Source: Sphingobacterium sp.
GTDB lineage: Bacteria > Bacteroidota > Bacteroidia > Sphingobacteriales > Sphingobacteriaceae
Direction: 5' to 3'
Length of the DNA: 64,000 nucleotides
Assembly: GCA_031286695.1 (NCBI GenBank)
Contig: JAITTY010000008.1
Location: forward strand, 1-64,000
This document shows, piece by piece, positions 26,118 to 35,480 of this stretch (position 1 is the stretch's first letter; each line of letters begins with the position of its first letter). Made by a program: the position numbers and the translations under genes. The notes under the pieces were generated by a model. The model ran no database searches. It was given only the letters and a program-made list of their open reading frames with translations, and was not told where the DNA came from.

Positions 26118-26204
26118 CCAATAACAGGCAATTATAGATTCCTTACGTTTCTATGAGACTTATCTTCCGAAAAAAAGATAACTTCGCATACAAATACATA
26201 GACT

Positions 26205-27515
26205 ATGCAAGCACCTGATATTTCAAGAGCAAAATCTGCCGAGTTATTTGAAAAAGCAAAACAATATTTCCCTGGAGGCGTCAATTCCCCAGTTAGGGCT
26301 TTCAAATCCGTATATGGCACACCTTTATTTATTGAACGTGGCGATAAAGCACATCTTTGGGATGCTGACGGGAATGAATTTATCGATTTTTGTTGTTCAT
26401 GGGGTCCATTAATTTTAGGGCACAACAATGATCAGGTTCGCGAGGCTGTCGCCGCGCAATTGGGCAAAGGCTTAAGCTTTGGCGCTCCGACGGCATTGGA
26501 GAACCAATTGGCTGAATTGATTATTGAAAACAATAGATTTATTGAGAAAATCCGTTTTGTCAGTTCCGGAACTGAGGCGGTCATGTCTGCGATCCGCTTG
26601 GCCAGAGGCTATACGAAGCGTGATAAGATAATCAAATTTGACGGCTGTTATCATGGGCACTCAGATTCTCTTTTAGTGAAAGCAGGCTCTGGATTGGTCA
26701 CTTTTGGTGAGACATCCTCAGCTGGTGTACCTAAAGCCTTTGCAGATGAAACAATTGTTATCGAATTGAACGATAAGGAAGCTTTAGAGGCTGCTTTTGC
26801 TGAATTTAAAGATCAAATTGCGGCTGTCATCATTGAGGGCATTCCCGCAAACAACGGTTTATTATTACAGTCGAAGGACTATGTTCATTTCTTACGCAAT
26901 ATCACGCGCGAACACGGAGCAATGTTGATTATGGATGAAGTAATCACAGGATTTCGTATTGGCTTTGAAGGAGCTTCAGCATACTATGATGTACAACCGG
27001 ATATTATCACCTACGGCAAAATTATTGGCGGCGGAATGCCTGTCGGCGCATATGGTGCATCAAAAGAATTGATGGCTTGTATATCTCCTGATGGTGCAGT
27101 TTACCAAGCAGGAACTTTATCCGGAAATCCAGTTGCTATGGCTGCCGGTATTGCGGCATTAGGAATCCTTTCTCAACGGGATTTCTATACAAATCTAAAT
27201 GCCAAAACCGAAGCTTTCGTGAATGATATGCGTACTTATATTGCCGAGAAAGGATATCAAGTTCAGCTTTTCCATGTTGCTTCTATTTTTTGGTTTGCAT
27301 TCACCGAACAGAAAGAAATTAAAAAGGCGAGTGAAATCGACCCTAAATCAATGGAATCCTATAAAATTATGCACCGCGAGTTGTTGAACCGGGGCGTTTA
27401 CTTTGGGCCATCCGGCTATGAAGTCGGTTTTGTTTCTGACGCACATACAGCTGCGGATCTTGAACAGGCAAAAAAACATATTTTCGATGCTTTAGACATC
27501 GTATTCAACGCATAA
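26205..27515 (+). CDS. hemL: Glutamate-1-semialdehyde 2,1-aminomutase
   Basis: It converts glutamate-1-semialdehyde to 5-aminolevulinate. The 436 residues show FPGGVNSPVRAFKSV near 22-36, the PLP Asp in MDEVITGFRIG near 244-254, and the Schiff-base Lys in DIITYGKIIGGGMPVGAYG near 264-282. Together with hemA, hemCD and hemB in this window it gives all steps from Glu-tRNA to uroporphyrinogen III; hemE and later genes are not here. Confidence 0.93.
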   Translation: MQAPDISRAKSAELFEKAKQYFPGGVNSPVRAFKSVYGTPLFIERGDKAHLWDADGNEFIDFCCSWGPLILGHNNDQVREAVAAQLGKGLSFGAPTALENQLAELIIENNRFIEKIRFVSSGTEAVMSAIRLARGYTKRDKIIKFDGCYHGHSDSLLVKAGSGLVTFGETSSAGVPKAFADETIVIELNDKEALEAAFAEFKDQIAAVIIEGIPANNGLLLQSKDYVHFLRNITREHGAMLIMDEVITGFRIGFEGASAYYDVQPDIITYGKIIGGGMPVGAYGASKELMACISPDGAVYQAGTLSGNPVAMAAGIAALGILSQRDFYTNLNAKTEAFVNDMRTYIAEKGYQVQLFHVASIFWFAFTEQKEIKKASEIDPKSMESYKIMHRELLNRGVYFGPSGYEVGFVSDAHTAADLEQAKKHIFDALDIVFNA

Positions 27516-27532
27516 AAAATCACACTATCTAT

Positions 27533-27568
27533 AAAAATGCCCTCAGTATATTACTGGAGGGCATTTTT
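27533..27568. terminator. Terminator between convergent hemL and DUF4252 gene
   Basis: AAAAATGCCCTC (27533-27544) pairs with GAGGGCATTTTT (27557-27568) around a 12-nt loop. The A and T tracts make it usable in both directions. Confidence 0.75.
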
Positions 27569-27616
27569 GTTTGTATATATTTAAAAGTGTCTATTTTAAG
27601 TAGGCTTACTTGTCAA

Positions 27617-28162
27617 CTAAAGTTTGCTGGCCAGTTTCTTATCCTTCGATTTCATCTTATTTAGTCCGGCAATAAGTTCATCCAATGAAAACTTACCTTT
27701 GATATCCATAAATACACTTTCATCTTCATTATCATGAACCAGTAAAGAAACCCGCTGGATGACATTGTTCTTATCAATACGGGCGTTGAGCGAAATTTCC
27801 TGCCCATCGGTGTTGATCACCAAAAGCTCCTCAAATTTGTTTTTCTTTAAAAACTTATGGTAATCATCCAAGATCCGCGCATTTTTCGTTTTATCATTAT
27901 TTGAAAGTGTCAGCATTCTGAACTTCTTTAACTTCTTAACAATTTCAGCCATTGCACGGGCATCTTCATCGTTCTCATCCTTTAATGCTTTCTTCATAAA
28001 GGGTTTTGTCAGCCACATCGGCAAATTGATAGCAACTATCTCCGCGTCATCAGATACATTTGATCTGCTCACGAAGTCCATATTGGAAGCTTTTTTTACG
28101 ATGCATGACTGCATAGAGAAAAGGAATCCAATTAGGCACAACAAGGTTAGTAATCTTTTCAT
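27617..28162 (-). CDS. DUF4252-family lipoprotein
   Basis: A 181-residue protein with a lipoprotein signal (hydrophobic 4-17, lipobox FSMQSC with Cys19). The body is a DUF4252-type domain: FKKNKFEELLVINTDGQEISLNARID is the repeated strand-turn-strand pattern, shared with the upstream neighbour. It is probably on the inner face of the outer membrane. It is last in a sigma factor operon, 6 bp after the paralogous gene; function unknown. Confidence 0.7.
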   Translation of the reverse strand: MKRLLTLLCLIGFLFSMQSCIVKKASNMDFVSRSNVSDDAEIVAINLPMWLTKPFMKKALKDENDEDARAMAEIVKKLKKFRMLTLSNNDKTKNARILDDYHKFLKKNKFEELLVINTDGQEISLNARIDKNNVIQRVSLLVHDNEDESVFMDIKGKFSLDELIAGLNKMKSKDKKLASKL

Positions 28163-28168
28163 AATTTT

Positions 28169-28690
28169 CTACTTTTTGTTGTTCTCCGTTTTGTTCTTAT
28201 TCACTTTGTTGTTGCCTTCATTGACCAAGCTGGTCACGTCTTTCAAAGGGATGGCCCCATCAAGGATCATAAATAAATTTTGTCCATCTCCATTTATTGT
28301 CAGCAACAGATTATTCAGGATATCGGCATTTGCAGACATATTTTCAACCATGAATCGAATGTCTTGACCTTCACTATTGAGCGACATGAGTTCTTCATAT
28401 TTTAAATTGGAGACTGCACCTCGAATGATATCTGTTAATGCTTTATCCTCACCATCCTCAACAATTAGCATACGTAAAGATTTAACGTTCTTTAGCAGCG
28501 GTGTAATGGTCTGCATATCATCATCATCTATTTTTAGATTGCCCAATAATTTAAACATAGGTGCTCCTATTTTAAGTGTTGTCACTCCCTTCTTTCCTTG
28601 GTACTGTTCAAACAGTTTATCCAGTTTAGAAATTTGTGCGTTTGCCATACTTGCTACAAGTAAAAGGCAAGCTATTAAAAAACCTTTCAT
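28169..28690 (-). CDS. DUF4252-family secreted protein
   Basis: A 173-residue protein with a cleavable signal peptide (MKGFLIACLLLVASMANA, cleavage before QIS). The DUF4252-like body contains LKYEELMSLNSEGQDIRFMVE, which aligns with the downstream paralogue's segment. It has no lipobox, so is probably periplasmic where its partner is membrane-tethered. It sits directly after the anti-sigma-like gene (6-bp gap). Confidence 0.7.
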   Translation of the reverse strand: MKGFLIACLLLVASMANAQISKLDKLFEQYQGKKGVTTLKIGAPMFKLLGNLKIDDDDMQTITPLLKNVKSLRMLIVEDGEDKALTDIIRGAVSNLKYEELMSLNSEGQDIRFMVENMSANADILNNLLLTINGDGQNLFMILDGAIPLKDVTSLVNEGNNKVNKNKTENNKK

Positions 28691-28696
28691 GCTATT

Positions 28697-29386
28697 TTAG
28701 TTAATCGTTATCGACATTTGTTTTATATTCATTGCTTTATCTACGCCATTTTCCAGATTATTTGCCAGCAAGCCCAATGACTTTAATGTCAATTCAACAG
28801 CTTCCTCTTCGTTGGCTACTGGTTTTCCATTCAGAACGACATAGTCTGCCCGGTAGGACTCTCCTATTGTCGATTCCAAACTTTCGGACACGACTTCTTT
28901 CTTCACTGTCCAATCTTTGGTTTGTTTTTTTACTTTTGGACGTTTGAAAGTTTCTGCTGTTCGCATCGCCTTCCGGCTGTCCTCCATACTTACCCCATCA
29001 TTATTATTGGGGACTGCTATTTCTATATTTTGATCACCAAGGGGCTTCTTGTTGGCAGGCTTGAGCTCTTTCGTTTCTTTTTTGGCGAGCACAGGCCCTT
29101 GAATTATTGATTCCTGATTTAGGAATAATGATAGCCCAATAGTCATCAAAAGCACTGCCGCAGCCGCATATTTCACCCAGCTACGATTCCACCATACAAT
29201 ATATTTTTTCTCGTCATTGATCTGACTTTCGAAATCGGCAAAGGACCAGTCCATTTTGACATCCTTTTCCCGATTCAATGATTGAAAAAAAACACTATCC
29301 GAGTTTTTCAGCTCTTTTTCTTCCTCTAATGACGACTGACCATTAAAGTACTTGTCTTCCAATTCTTTTCGTTTTTTATCTTTCAT
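28697..29386 (-). CDS. Single-pass membrane protein, probable anti-sigma factor
   Basis: From ATG 29386 the protein has 229 residues. A cytoplasmic N-terminus of about 70 residues is rich in Lys/Glu (KDKKRKELEDKYFNG). A single transmembrane helix follows at about 71-91 (WVKYAAAAVLLMTIGLSLFL) and then a periplasmic domain. The layout and the position 4 bp after an ECF sigma gene fit an anti-sigma factor, though no zinc-binding HxxxCxxC motif is present. The frame extends further upstream to 29425, overlapping the sigma gene; the shorter start avoids that. Confidence 0.6.
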   Translation of the reverse strand: MKDKKRKELEDKYFNGQSSLEEEKELKNSDSVFFQSLNREKDVKMDWSFADFESQINDEKKYIVWWNRSWVKYAAAAVLLMTIGLSLFLNQESIIQGPVLAKKETKELKPANKKPLGDQNIEIAVPNNNDGVSMEDSRKAMRTAETFKRPKVKKQTKDWTVKKEVVSESLESTIGESYRADYVVLNGKPVANEEEAVELTLKSLGLLANNLENGVDKAMNIKQMSITIN

Positions 29387-29390
29387 CACT

Positions 29391-29906
29391 CTACTTCTTA
29401 TTTGTATAAATCCGTGCCGCTTCATAATCGAATAACTTTGTCAGTTGTTCTTTTACCTTTTGCCTTGCACGCATTAGATTAACTCTAACTGCAGATTCTC
29501 CCATATCTAAGACTTCACCTATTTCATCAATATCATAATCCTCGACATCACGCAAATGCATCACCAAGCGTTGCTTCTCGGGAAGGGAGTTAATCATCTC
29601 CAGAATAACTTCCTTGGTATTCTCTACAGAATACTCTGCTGTCGAAACGGCCTGATACTGGTCGACATAATCCGACCTTACTTTATCTTTCTTAATCCGG
29701 TTCAACGCTTCATTTTTTACGCTCTGCATACAGAATGCCTCCATATTTTTGTATTGATGAAGTTGATCTTTCAATTTCCACAACCGCATCATAACATTCT
29801 GTACAGCATCAAAGGCTTCGTCATCATCAACCAAGATCCGTTTCGCAAAGCGAAATAGCTTATCCTTATGGATGAAAACGGTATTCTTAAATTGTTCTTG
29901 GTTCAT
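29391..29906 (-). CDS. ECF-type RNA polymerase sigma factor
   Basis: A 171-residue sigma-70 family member with only regions 2 and 4. Region 2 covers about 12-75 (DDDEAFDAVQNVMMRLWKL is the core-binding/-10 segment). Region 4 covers about 108-158 (LPEKQRLVMHLRDVEDYDIDEI... ends in an HTH with GESAVRVNLMRARQKV). It leads a four-gene leftward operon with a membrane anti-sigma-like protein and two DUF4252 proteins. A -7 box TAGATTTG (29971-29964 on the minus strand) would start RNA about 50 nt upstream of the ATG. Confidence 0.85.
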   Translation of the reverse strand: MNQEQFKNTVFIHKDKLFRFAKRILVDDDEAFDAVQNVMMRLWKLKDQLHQYKNMEAFCMQSVKNEALNRIKKDKVRSDYVDQYQAVSTAEYSVENTKEVILEMINSLPEKQRLVMHLRDVEDYDIDEIGEVLDMGESAVRVNLMRARQKVKEQLTKLFDYEAARIYTNKK

Positions 29907-30136
29907 GTGCTGTTCAGTATGAAGACCTATTTATTTGCCTTTTATATCATCAAGACATTTCAGCAAATCTATTTATTACATCTAATATGAATATTTTTTT
30001 AAACATATCTATTTCGCGGTATATTTAAACTTAACACCTGGTGCAAAGGCCTTATTTTTAACCTTATTACAAACAAAATACGTGTATAAGCTGTTACTTA
30101 AGATGCTGAATGATTAAAAAATTAAACAAAAAAATT

Positions 30137-30973
30137 ATGAAGTATTACAGAATTACAGGTATTACTGCTGCATTAGCACTTATGGTAGGCGCTATTGGAT
30201 GTAACAACTCATCTACGAAAGGCACAGATGGGGCTGACTCAAGCAGCAGTATCGACACAAATACTGCACAAAAGATGGACTCCATCACGGTTAGTCCTAT
30301 TGCAGACTCTAAAGAATTTCCTGGAGCCGACTTACAGATCGCCTCGATCACTGCAGAGAAGGCAGGAGCAGACTCTGCAAAAGTCACTGTAAAGTATGCG
30401 GTCAAAAATTTCAAGTTGACCGAAATGACCGACGATGCACATGCTGCGCATATGGCCAACTCACATGATGGACAACATATTCATTTCATCCTAGATAATA
30501 AGCCCTATACCGCTCTCTACAAACCCGAGAACTCGGTTACAGTCCCCCTAAATTCGGAACATTATCTACTCTCATTTTTATCAAGGTCTTATCATGAATC
30601 CATAAAGACTACCGAAGCCTCAAAATTGGTGAAATTTAAAATTGATGCTATGGGGAAATTGACAACAGATGCTACCCCAAAAGAACCTTCGCTTTTCTAT
30701 TCTAGACCAAAAGGAGAATATAAAGGTGAAGAAACAAAAAATCTTCTTTTGGATTTTTATCTAGTTAATACAAATCTTGCTCCGGATGGCAATAAAGTAA
30801 TCGCTGATATCAACGGTCAGACATTTACATTGGATAAATGGGGGCCTTATGAAATAAAAGGTTTGCCATTGGGCAACAATAAGGTCAAATTGACTTTGGT
30901 GGACAAGGACGGCAACGCTGTTACCGGAGATAACGTATCCGTAGAGCGTGACATCAAACTATCTGAAAAATAG
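30137..30973 (+). CDS. Lipoprotein with His-rich segment, unknown function
   Basis: From ATG 30137, 278 residues with a lipoprotein signal (LALMVGAIGC, Cys at about 22) followed by a Ser/Thr/Asp-rich linker. Near residues 100-120 is a histidine cluster, DDAHAAHMANSHDGQHIHF, then FILDNKPYTALY. The C-terminal half looks like beta-sandwich repeats (KVKLTLVDKDGNAVTGDNV). The cluster resembles metal-binding HxH patterns of DUF4399-like domains, but I cannot assign the family. The 9-codon longer frame from 30110 would put a charged stretch before the signal and is less likely. It lies alone, divergent from the sigma operon. Confidence 0.6.
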   Translation: MKYYRITGITAALALMVGAIGCNNSSTKGTDGADSSSSIDTNTAQKMDSITVSPIADSKEFPGADLQIASITAEKAGADSAKVTVKYAVKNFKLTEMTDDAHAAHMANSHDGQHIHFILDNKPYTALYKPENSVTVPLNSEHYLLSFLSRSYHESIKTTEASKLVKFKIDAMGKLTTDATPKEPSLFYSRPKGEYKGEETKNLLLDFYLVNTNLAPDGNKVIADINGQTFTLDKWGPYEIKGLPLGNNKVKLTLVDKDGNAVTGDNVSVERDIKLSEK

Positions 30974-30989
30974 AAATAGGTTTATAACG

Positions 30990-31025
30990 AGCAAAAGAGC
31001 CGCACGTAGATGCGGCTCTTTTGCT
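30990..31025. terminator. Bidirectional terminator, 15-bp stem
   Basis: AGCAAAAGAGCCGCA (30990-31004) and TGCGGCTCTTTTGCT (31011-31025) pair perfectly around CGTAGA, between the lipoprotein gene and the convergent DUF3472 gene. Confidence 0.8.
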
Positions 31026-31077
31026 ATCACTATATCAAACAAACTGTACATTCCGTACATGTCTTTGGTATTTTCTA

Positions 31078-32370
31078 TTACGGCAATTTTTCAAAATCAA
31101 TTTTCGGAGCTGTATTTTTATTAACGTATTCGAATTTACTTCCTGGCTTAACAATTTCGTTAAAGAAGCCGCCATTTCTAAGAAAATACCCATTTTCCGT
31201 TTTGCCACCCATCGCATCAATACGCTGATTGGCACGATACGTATTGTCGACACTGAATGAAGCCTCTTGCACAGCCTTCCACTGTCCATCATAAACCCAT
31301 TGATTGCCAAATTCAACCTTTCTGCCCAAGTAGCCTTGATTAGGGCTAAAGTTCTCCAAGAAACTGTGGAAGCGTTTTAGGTAGGTATTTGTCTGTGGAC
31401 GTTTGAAGCTTGCAATCACATTCCAGGCATTCTCTTCTGGAATAAAAAACCAAGCTGTATAATCCGTATTTCCTTTCCCATCGGGTTCACCTTTCAGCAG
31501 AAACTTATAAGTTACTCCTGCTTTCCAAAAATACTTGCGGTAACTTTGTCCGCCAGAGCCCTCGTTGCCAAATTCTCCTGAATGCACATCTTTTCCTTTT
31601 TTCAGCAGATGGATTTTTTGTTCGTCCGGAATACTTTTCGGATCATCGGTATGGAATGGACTCCATACTGAAAATAAGATACGTCGCTCGGTTTCAGAAT
31701 TTACCTGTATGCCAAAGTATCCTTCTCCAAAACCATTTGCCATAAAATATGACCCAACTTTATCTTCTCCTTGAGGAACTGTCACCTCGTTATAATAGTA
31801 ACTGACATTGCCATCGGTAGGTATTGTGTAATTTAAATGGCAGGAAGGGCCTCTTCTGGACCAATAGTAATATTCGGGATCATTGGAAAATAGAAGTCCT
31901 CCTGAAGCAGCTTCGCCGCTCACAAGCAATTCGGTTACATTGGCAAAATTGCTCCCCGATTTACTTATGCCTTTTAAATTAACCTGGACGTAACCGGGCG
32001 TCTTTACATCAATGGACAGAGGTGCTGTTTCCGACAGTTCACTACCTTCCACATTCACGATCGCCTTTTTCCCCAAAGCGTCTATTGCTATTTTGGATTT
32101 GCCCCCATCATTTTTTGCCTTCAGTTTTAAGGTCAATTTCCCCGCTTTTTGAGCCCTAAAATAAACCGATGCCACTTCCTTATCACTGGACCATTTTACC
32201 AAGCCATTGCGACCGGAAATTTCCGCATTACCGGTTTGTCCTGCGGTAATGAAAGCATTCCCTGCGAGCGGAACTATAAAAGTCTGTTGCGCTGTCTGCG
32301 CGATACTCCCTATCGAAAGACAAGATAAAGCCCCCATAAAGAGGCCCTGGATAAAGTGTTTTCTTTTCAT
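31078..32370 (-). CDS. Secreted DUF3472 / DUF5077 protein
   Basis: A 430-residue exported protein. A signal peptide (about 1-24, ending SIGSIAQ) is followed by an N-terminal DUF5077-like beta domain (about 28-150) and a C-terminal DUF3472 domain (about 165-400; EYYYWSRRGPSCHLNYTIP, MANGFGEGYFGIQVNSETERRILFSVWSPF..., which begins MANGFGEG). This architecture is common in Bacteroidota and often near polysaccharide-use genes, suggesting carbohydrate binding; no SusC/D pair is present here. It is divergent from the LytS-type kinase gene. Confidence 0.8.
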   Translation of the reverse strand: MKRKHFIQGLFMGALSCLSIGSIAQTAQQTFIVPLAGNAFITAGQTGNAEISGRNGLVKWSSDKEVASVYFRAQKAGKLTLKLKAKNDGGKSKIAIDALGKKAIVNVEGSELSETAPLSIDVKTPGYVQVNLKGISKSGSNFANVTELLVSGEAASGGLLFSNDPEYYYWSRRGPSCHLNYTIPTDGNVSYYYNEVTVPQGEDKVGSYFMANGFGEGYFGIQVNSETERRILFSVWSPFHTDDPKSIPDEQKIHLLKKGKDVHSGEFGNEGSGGQSYRKYFWKAGVTYKFLLKGEPDGKGNTDYTAWFFIPEENAWNVIASFKRPQTNTYLKRFHSFLENFSPNQGYLGRKVEFGNQWVYDGQWKAVQEASFSVDNTYRANQRIDAMGGKTENGYFLRNGGFFNEIVKPGSKFEYVNKNTAPKIDFEKLP

Positions 32371-32742
32371 ATTTTAATTTTTTATCAATTTATCTATCAC
32401 CTTTAGCTAACCCAAAGGACCTATCAGCACGATCATTGAAGATTTAAGTTCTTACCGCTCTTTCTATTTTATTGCTCATTGATCGTAGAATAAGGTTTAC
32501 ATCAGCATGGTAAAGCTGGATTATTTAATGAAGATAAGGGTTAGATTTACAGAAAAAGAAAGGAAATGTATATCAATCGATTGTGTAAAAAAATAGCAAT
32601 AATTGGTCATTATCACATTTCGTGAAATAGTCAATTACAAAATAACAGCGCGTATTTTAGGGTTTTGAAAAGGTGATCTGATCTTTTTGTGTATTTTTAA
32701 TGTTATAAAATAGCATTACACATTGCTAACACAGCACGCCGC
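32371..32742. other. Divergent intergenic region (372 bp)
   Basis: No gene is visible. ACGATCATTG (32429-32438) and CATTGATCGT (32477-32486) form a near-perfect inverted repeat with a 38-bp gap. No full TTG-N19-TAnnTTTG promoter was found in either direction, which may mean regulated promoters for the DUF3472 gene and the kinase gene. Confidence 0.4.
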
Positions 32743-33921
32743 ATGGAAAAATCCACCAACAGCTTGTCAAGACGTATCATAGGACAAAAACAAATCTCCA
32801 TATTGATCCATGGGTTGGCCTGGCTAATTTTTTTATCCTTTCCTGTGTTATTTTTTAACAATGGCCAATTGGGTATCAAAGAAATGCTCGGTGCTCCAGC
32901 ATTCTGGATTTTCACGGGCTGCTTTTTAATCCTATTTTACACCAATGCCTACCTGCTAATTCCCTATGCCATAAAATATCGCAAGTTTGTCAGCTATGGG
33001 ATCTCCGTTATTTTGACGGGTCTATTGTTAGCGTGTTATCTTCAGCCATTTGATCGTCTGATGCGCATCGGAAACCAAACACCACAACATCACAGTGAAC
33101 CCCATTTTCCGCCGATAAACAGGCCAGACTTTCCGCCCCCACATCCAGGCAGATATCTTCCAAACCCCGATCATGAGTGGGTCCCTAATCAAAACATGAA
33201 CCGAGCACCGCGTAGAGCGGGACAACCAGTCGATATTGCTTCCGTTTACATTTTCCTGTTGACCATTAGCCTTGCCGCCCTTTATAGAATAGTCACCTAC
33301 TGGATGGAAACCCAGCAAAAGATTCGATCGGTGGAGCAAGATCGGATGAACGCCGAGCTTTCCTTTTTAAAAGCACAGGTTCACCCCCACTTTTTGTTCA
33401 ACACGTTAAATAATATTTACGCACTCGCGTTGACCAATGATGATGCCGTGGCAAGCAGCATCCATCGGTTATCACAATTGATGCGTTATTATATGGATGA
33501 GCGTCAAAGTGATACCATCGATATCAAGATTGAAATCCAGGCGATACAAGATTTTATCAATCTCCAAAAGCTACGAATAGGTCAAAATTGTTCTATCCGC
33601 GAACACTATACTGGGCTCGAATATCCCAAAACAATACACGCATTTGTCCTGCTTCCTTTTATTGAAAATGCATTCAAATATGGACTGAGTACGATTGAAC
33701 CTTGTCAGTTCAGTTTTGAAGTCATCCTAACTCCGACATCCTGTGCATTAAATGTCAAGAACAGCATAAACAGACAGGCGACAGAACAGCACCGCACTGG
33801 AACAGGTATCAAAAATGTCAAACGCCTACTGGATCATTTCTATGCCAATAGACATCGCCTGACGATCAAGCAGGATGATCATTCCTTTTTTGTTCAGCTT
33901 ATCCTGTACATTTCTCCATAA
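32743..33921 (+). CDS. LytS-family sensor histidine kinase
   Basis: A 392-residue kinase of the HisKA_7/PF06580 class. It has four membrane helices (about 20-38, 50-75, 82-103, 164-187). A Pro/His-rich loop (about 104-163: HHSEPHFPP, PDFPPPHPGRYLPNPDHEW) should face the periplasm and is a possible metal or ligand sensor. The phospho-acceptor His is in QVHPHFLFNTLNNIYAL near 209-225. The ATPase domain includes the N-box LLPFIENAFKYGL near 303-315 and a GTGIKNVKRLL motif near 351-361. It is paired with the LytTR regulator 62 bp downstream. Confidence 0.85.
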   Translation: MEKSTNSLSRRIIGQKQISILIHGLAWLIFLSFPVLFFNNGQLGIKEMLGAPAFWIFTGCFLILFYTNAYLLIPYAIKYRKFVSYGISVILTGLLLACYLQPFDRLMRIGNQTPQHHSEPHFPPINRPDFPPPHPGRYLPNPDHEWVPNQNMNRAPRRAGQPVDIASVYIFLLTISLAALYRIVTYWMETQQKIRSVEQDRMNAELSFLKAQVHPHFLFNTLNNIYALALTNDDAVASSIHRLSQLMRYYMDERQSDTIDIKIEIQAIQDFINLQKLRIGQNCSIREHYTGLEYPKTIHAFVLLPFIENAFKYGLSTIEPCQFSFEVILTPTSCALNVKNSINRQATEQHRTGTGIKNVKRLLDHFYANRHRLTIKQDDHSFFVQLILYISP

Positions 33922-33983
33922 ATTGTTTCTATATTAGGCTATACGATTTATATATATACAAAATCAGTTTATCTAAAAAATCG

Positions 33984-34670
33984 ATGTTGACTTGCATTGC
34001 TCTTGATGACGAGCCATTGGCTCTACGTATTATTTCGACCTTCACAACGAAACACCCTTCGTTACAGCTTGTCGCAAGCTTCAATAATCCTCGTGATGCT
34101 GCGCTTTTTCTAGCTAATAACAGTGTTGATTTGATTTTTTTAGATATAGATATGCTCGAAATCAATGGTGTTGATTTTGCAAAGAAACTCAACCCCAGGC
34201 CGCTGTTGATTTTCACCACCGCCCATAAAGAGTACGCAATCGATGGATTTGAGCTCGATTCTGTCGATTATCTCCTGAAGCCATTTGACTTTCTACGATT
34301 TGAACGCGCTATCGACAAGGCGATGACAAGATCACTTCCACAGAACCATCGTCCTTTTTTAATGGTCAACGTCGAGTATCAACGGATCAAAGTCTATCTC
34401 GATGAAATCGAATGTTTGGAAAGCATGCAGGATTATATCAAGATTCATCTTATACAAGGCAAAACAATATTGACTTTATCAACAATGAAAGCCATGCTTG
34501 ACCGCCTTCCGCTAGATCAGTTTATCCGCATCCACCGCAGTTTCGTTGTTGCTATCAAGCATATAATCACTTTCTCTCAGCGTAAGATACAATTACCGCA
34601 CTTCACATTAAAAGTGGGCGACGGGTATTACAGCGAAGTCGTTAAATGTCTACGTGATTCGTCGACATAA
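33984..34670 (+). CDS. LytTR-family response regulator
   Basis: A 228-residue two-domain regulator. The receiver (1-118) has acidic residues in ALDDEPLAL, the phosphorylation Asp in LIFLDIDM near 51-58, and Lys in LLKPFDFLRF near 92-101. The C-terminal LytTR DNA-binding domain (about 128-225) includes FIRIHRSFVVAIKHI near 176-190. It should be phosphorylated by the kinase encoded just upstream. The downstream intradiol dioxygenase and bicupin genes are the likeliest local targets, by position only. Confidence 0.87.
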   Translation: MLTCIALDDEPLALRIISTFTTKHPSLQLVASFNNPRDAALFLANNSVDLIFLDIDMLEINGVDFAKKLNPRPLLIFTTAHKEYAIDGFELDSVDYLLKPFDFLRFERAIDKAMTRSLPQNHRPFLMVNVEYQRIKVYLDEIECLESMQDYIKIHLIQGKTILTLSTMKAMLDRLPLDQFIRIHRSFVVAIKHIITFSQRKIQLPHFTLKVGDGYYSEVVKCLRDSST

Positions 34671-34748
34671 TAAGTCTCTTTATCGATACTTAACATTATT
34701 TTACATCTCCGTCCACTACCTTGCTTCCATCAATAAAAAAGAAGAGTT

Positions 34749-35471
34749 ATGGAACGCAAACATTTTATAAGAACTTTATCGCTATTGGCATTTTCTGGAC
34801 CAATGGTATGGGCTGCCTGCAAGAAAGACGACGCTTCAACAACGACCGATGAGGGTACGGATGTCAATGTGGATTCGAGCTGCAGTGTCACTCCTACGGA
34901 AACCGAGGGCCCTTTTCCAACAAAAACGCCTTCAAGTTATGTCCGTTCAGATATACGCAAAGGCGATGGTATCGGTGCAAATATGCTCGGTTTAATTACC
35001 ATTGTGAATACCAATAATAACTGTACAGCTTTAGAAGGCGCCTTAGTCGATATATGGCACTGTGATGTGGAGGGCAATTACTCACAATATGGTGGTACAC
35101 AAATGCAATCCAGCAATTATCAGTCGGTCAATTGGTACCGTGGCCGACAAGTCACCAACGCCAATGGGCTTGTTTCCTTTCAGACGATCTTTCCAGGATG
35201 GTATCAGGGGCGAGCAACCCATATTCACGTTCACGTATATGATGCGACAGGCAAATCACTACTGGTTACCCAAATTGCTTTCCAAGATAGTCTCTGCCTT
35301 GAAGTCAATAATACTGGTTCGGCCTACGGTTATAAAAAAGGTGTGTCGGGATACACGTATAATGCCAACGATAATGTATTCAGCGATGGCGTTACCAAAG
35401 AAATGTCTACCGTCACCGGATCCCTATCGGAAGGTTTCCAAATGAAAATGACGATTCATGTCAGTGCCTAA
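34749..35471 (+). CDS. Lipoprotein intradiol ring-cleavage dioxygenase-like protein
   Basis: A 240-residue exported protein with a lipoprotein signal (lipobox VWAAC, Cys near 24) and a C-terminal intradiol dioxygenase fold. TPTETEGPFPT near 48-58 is the family opening. The non-heme iron ligands should be Tyr in GNYSQYG, Tyr in NWYRGRQ and the two His in RATHIHVHVYD near 156-166. Cytoplasmic relatives open catechols between the hydroxyls; extracytoplasmic ones are common in Bacteroidota and not well characterised. It follows the LytTR regulator by 78 bp and precedes a bicupin by 9 bp. Confidence 0.82.
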   Translation: MERKHFIRTLSLLAFSGPMVWAACKKDDASTTTDEGTDVNVDSSCSVTPTETEGPFPTKTPSSYVRSDIRKGDGIGANMLGLITIVNTNNNCTALEGALVDIWHCDVEGNYSQYGGTQMQSSNYQSVNWYRGRQVTNANGLVSFQTIFPGWYQGRATHIHVHVYDATGKSLLVTQIAFQDSLCLEVNNTGSAYGYKKGVSGYTYNANDNVFSDGVTKEMSTVTGSLSEGFQMKMTIHVSA

Positions 35472-35480
35472 AATCCAGTC

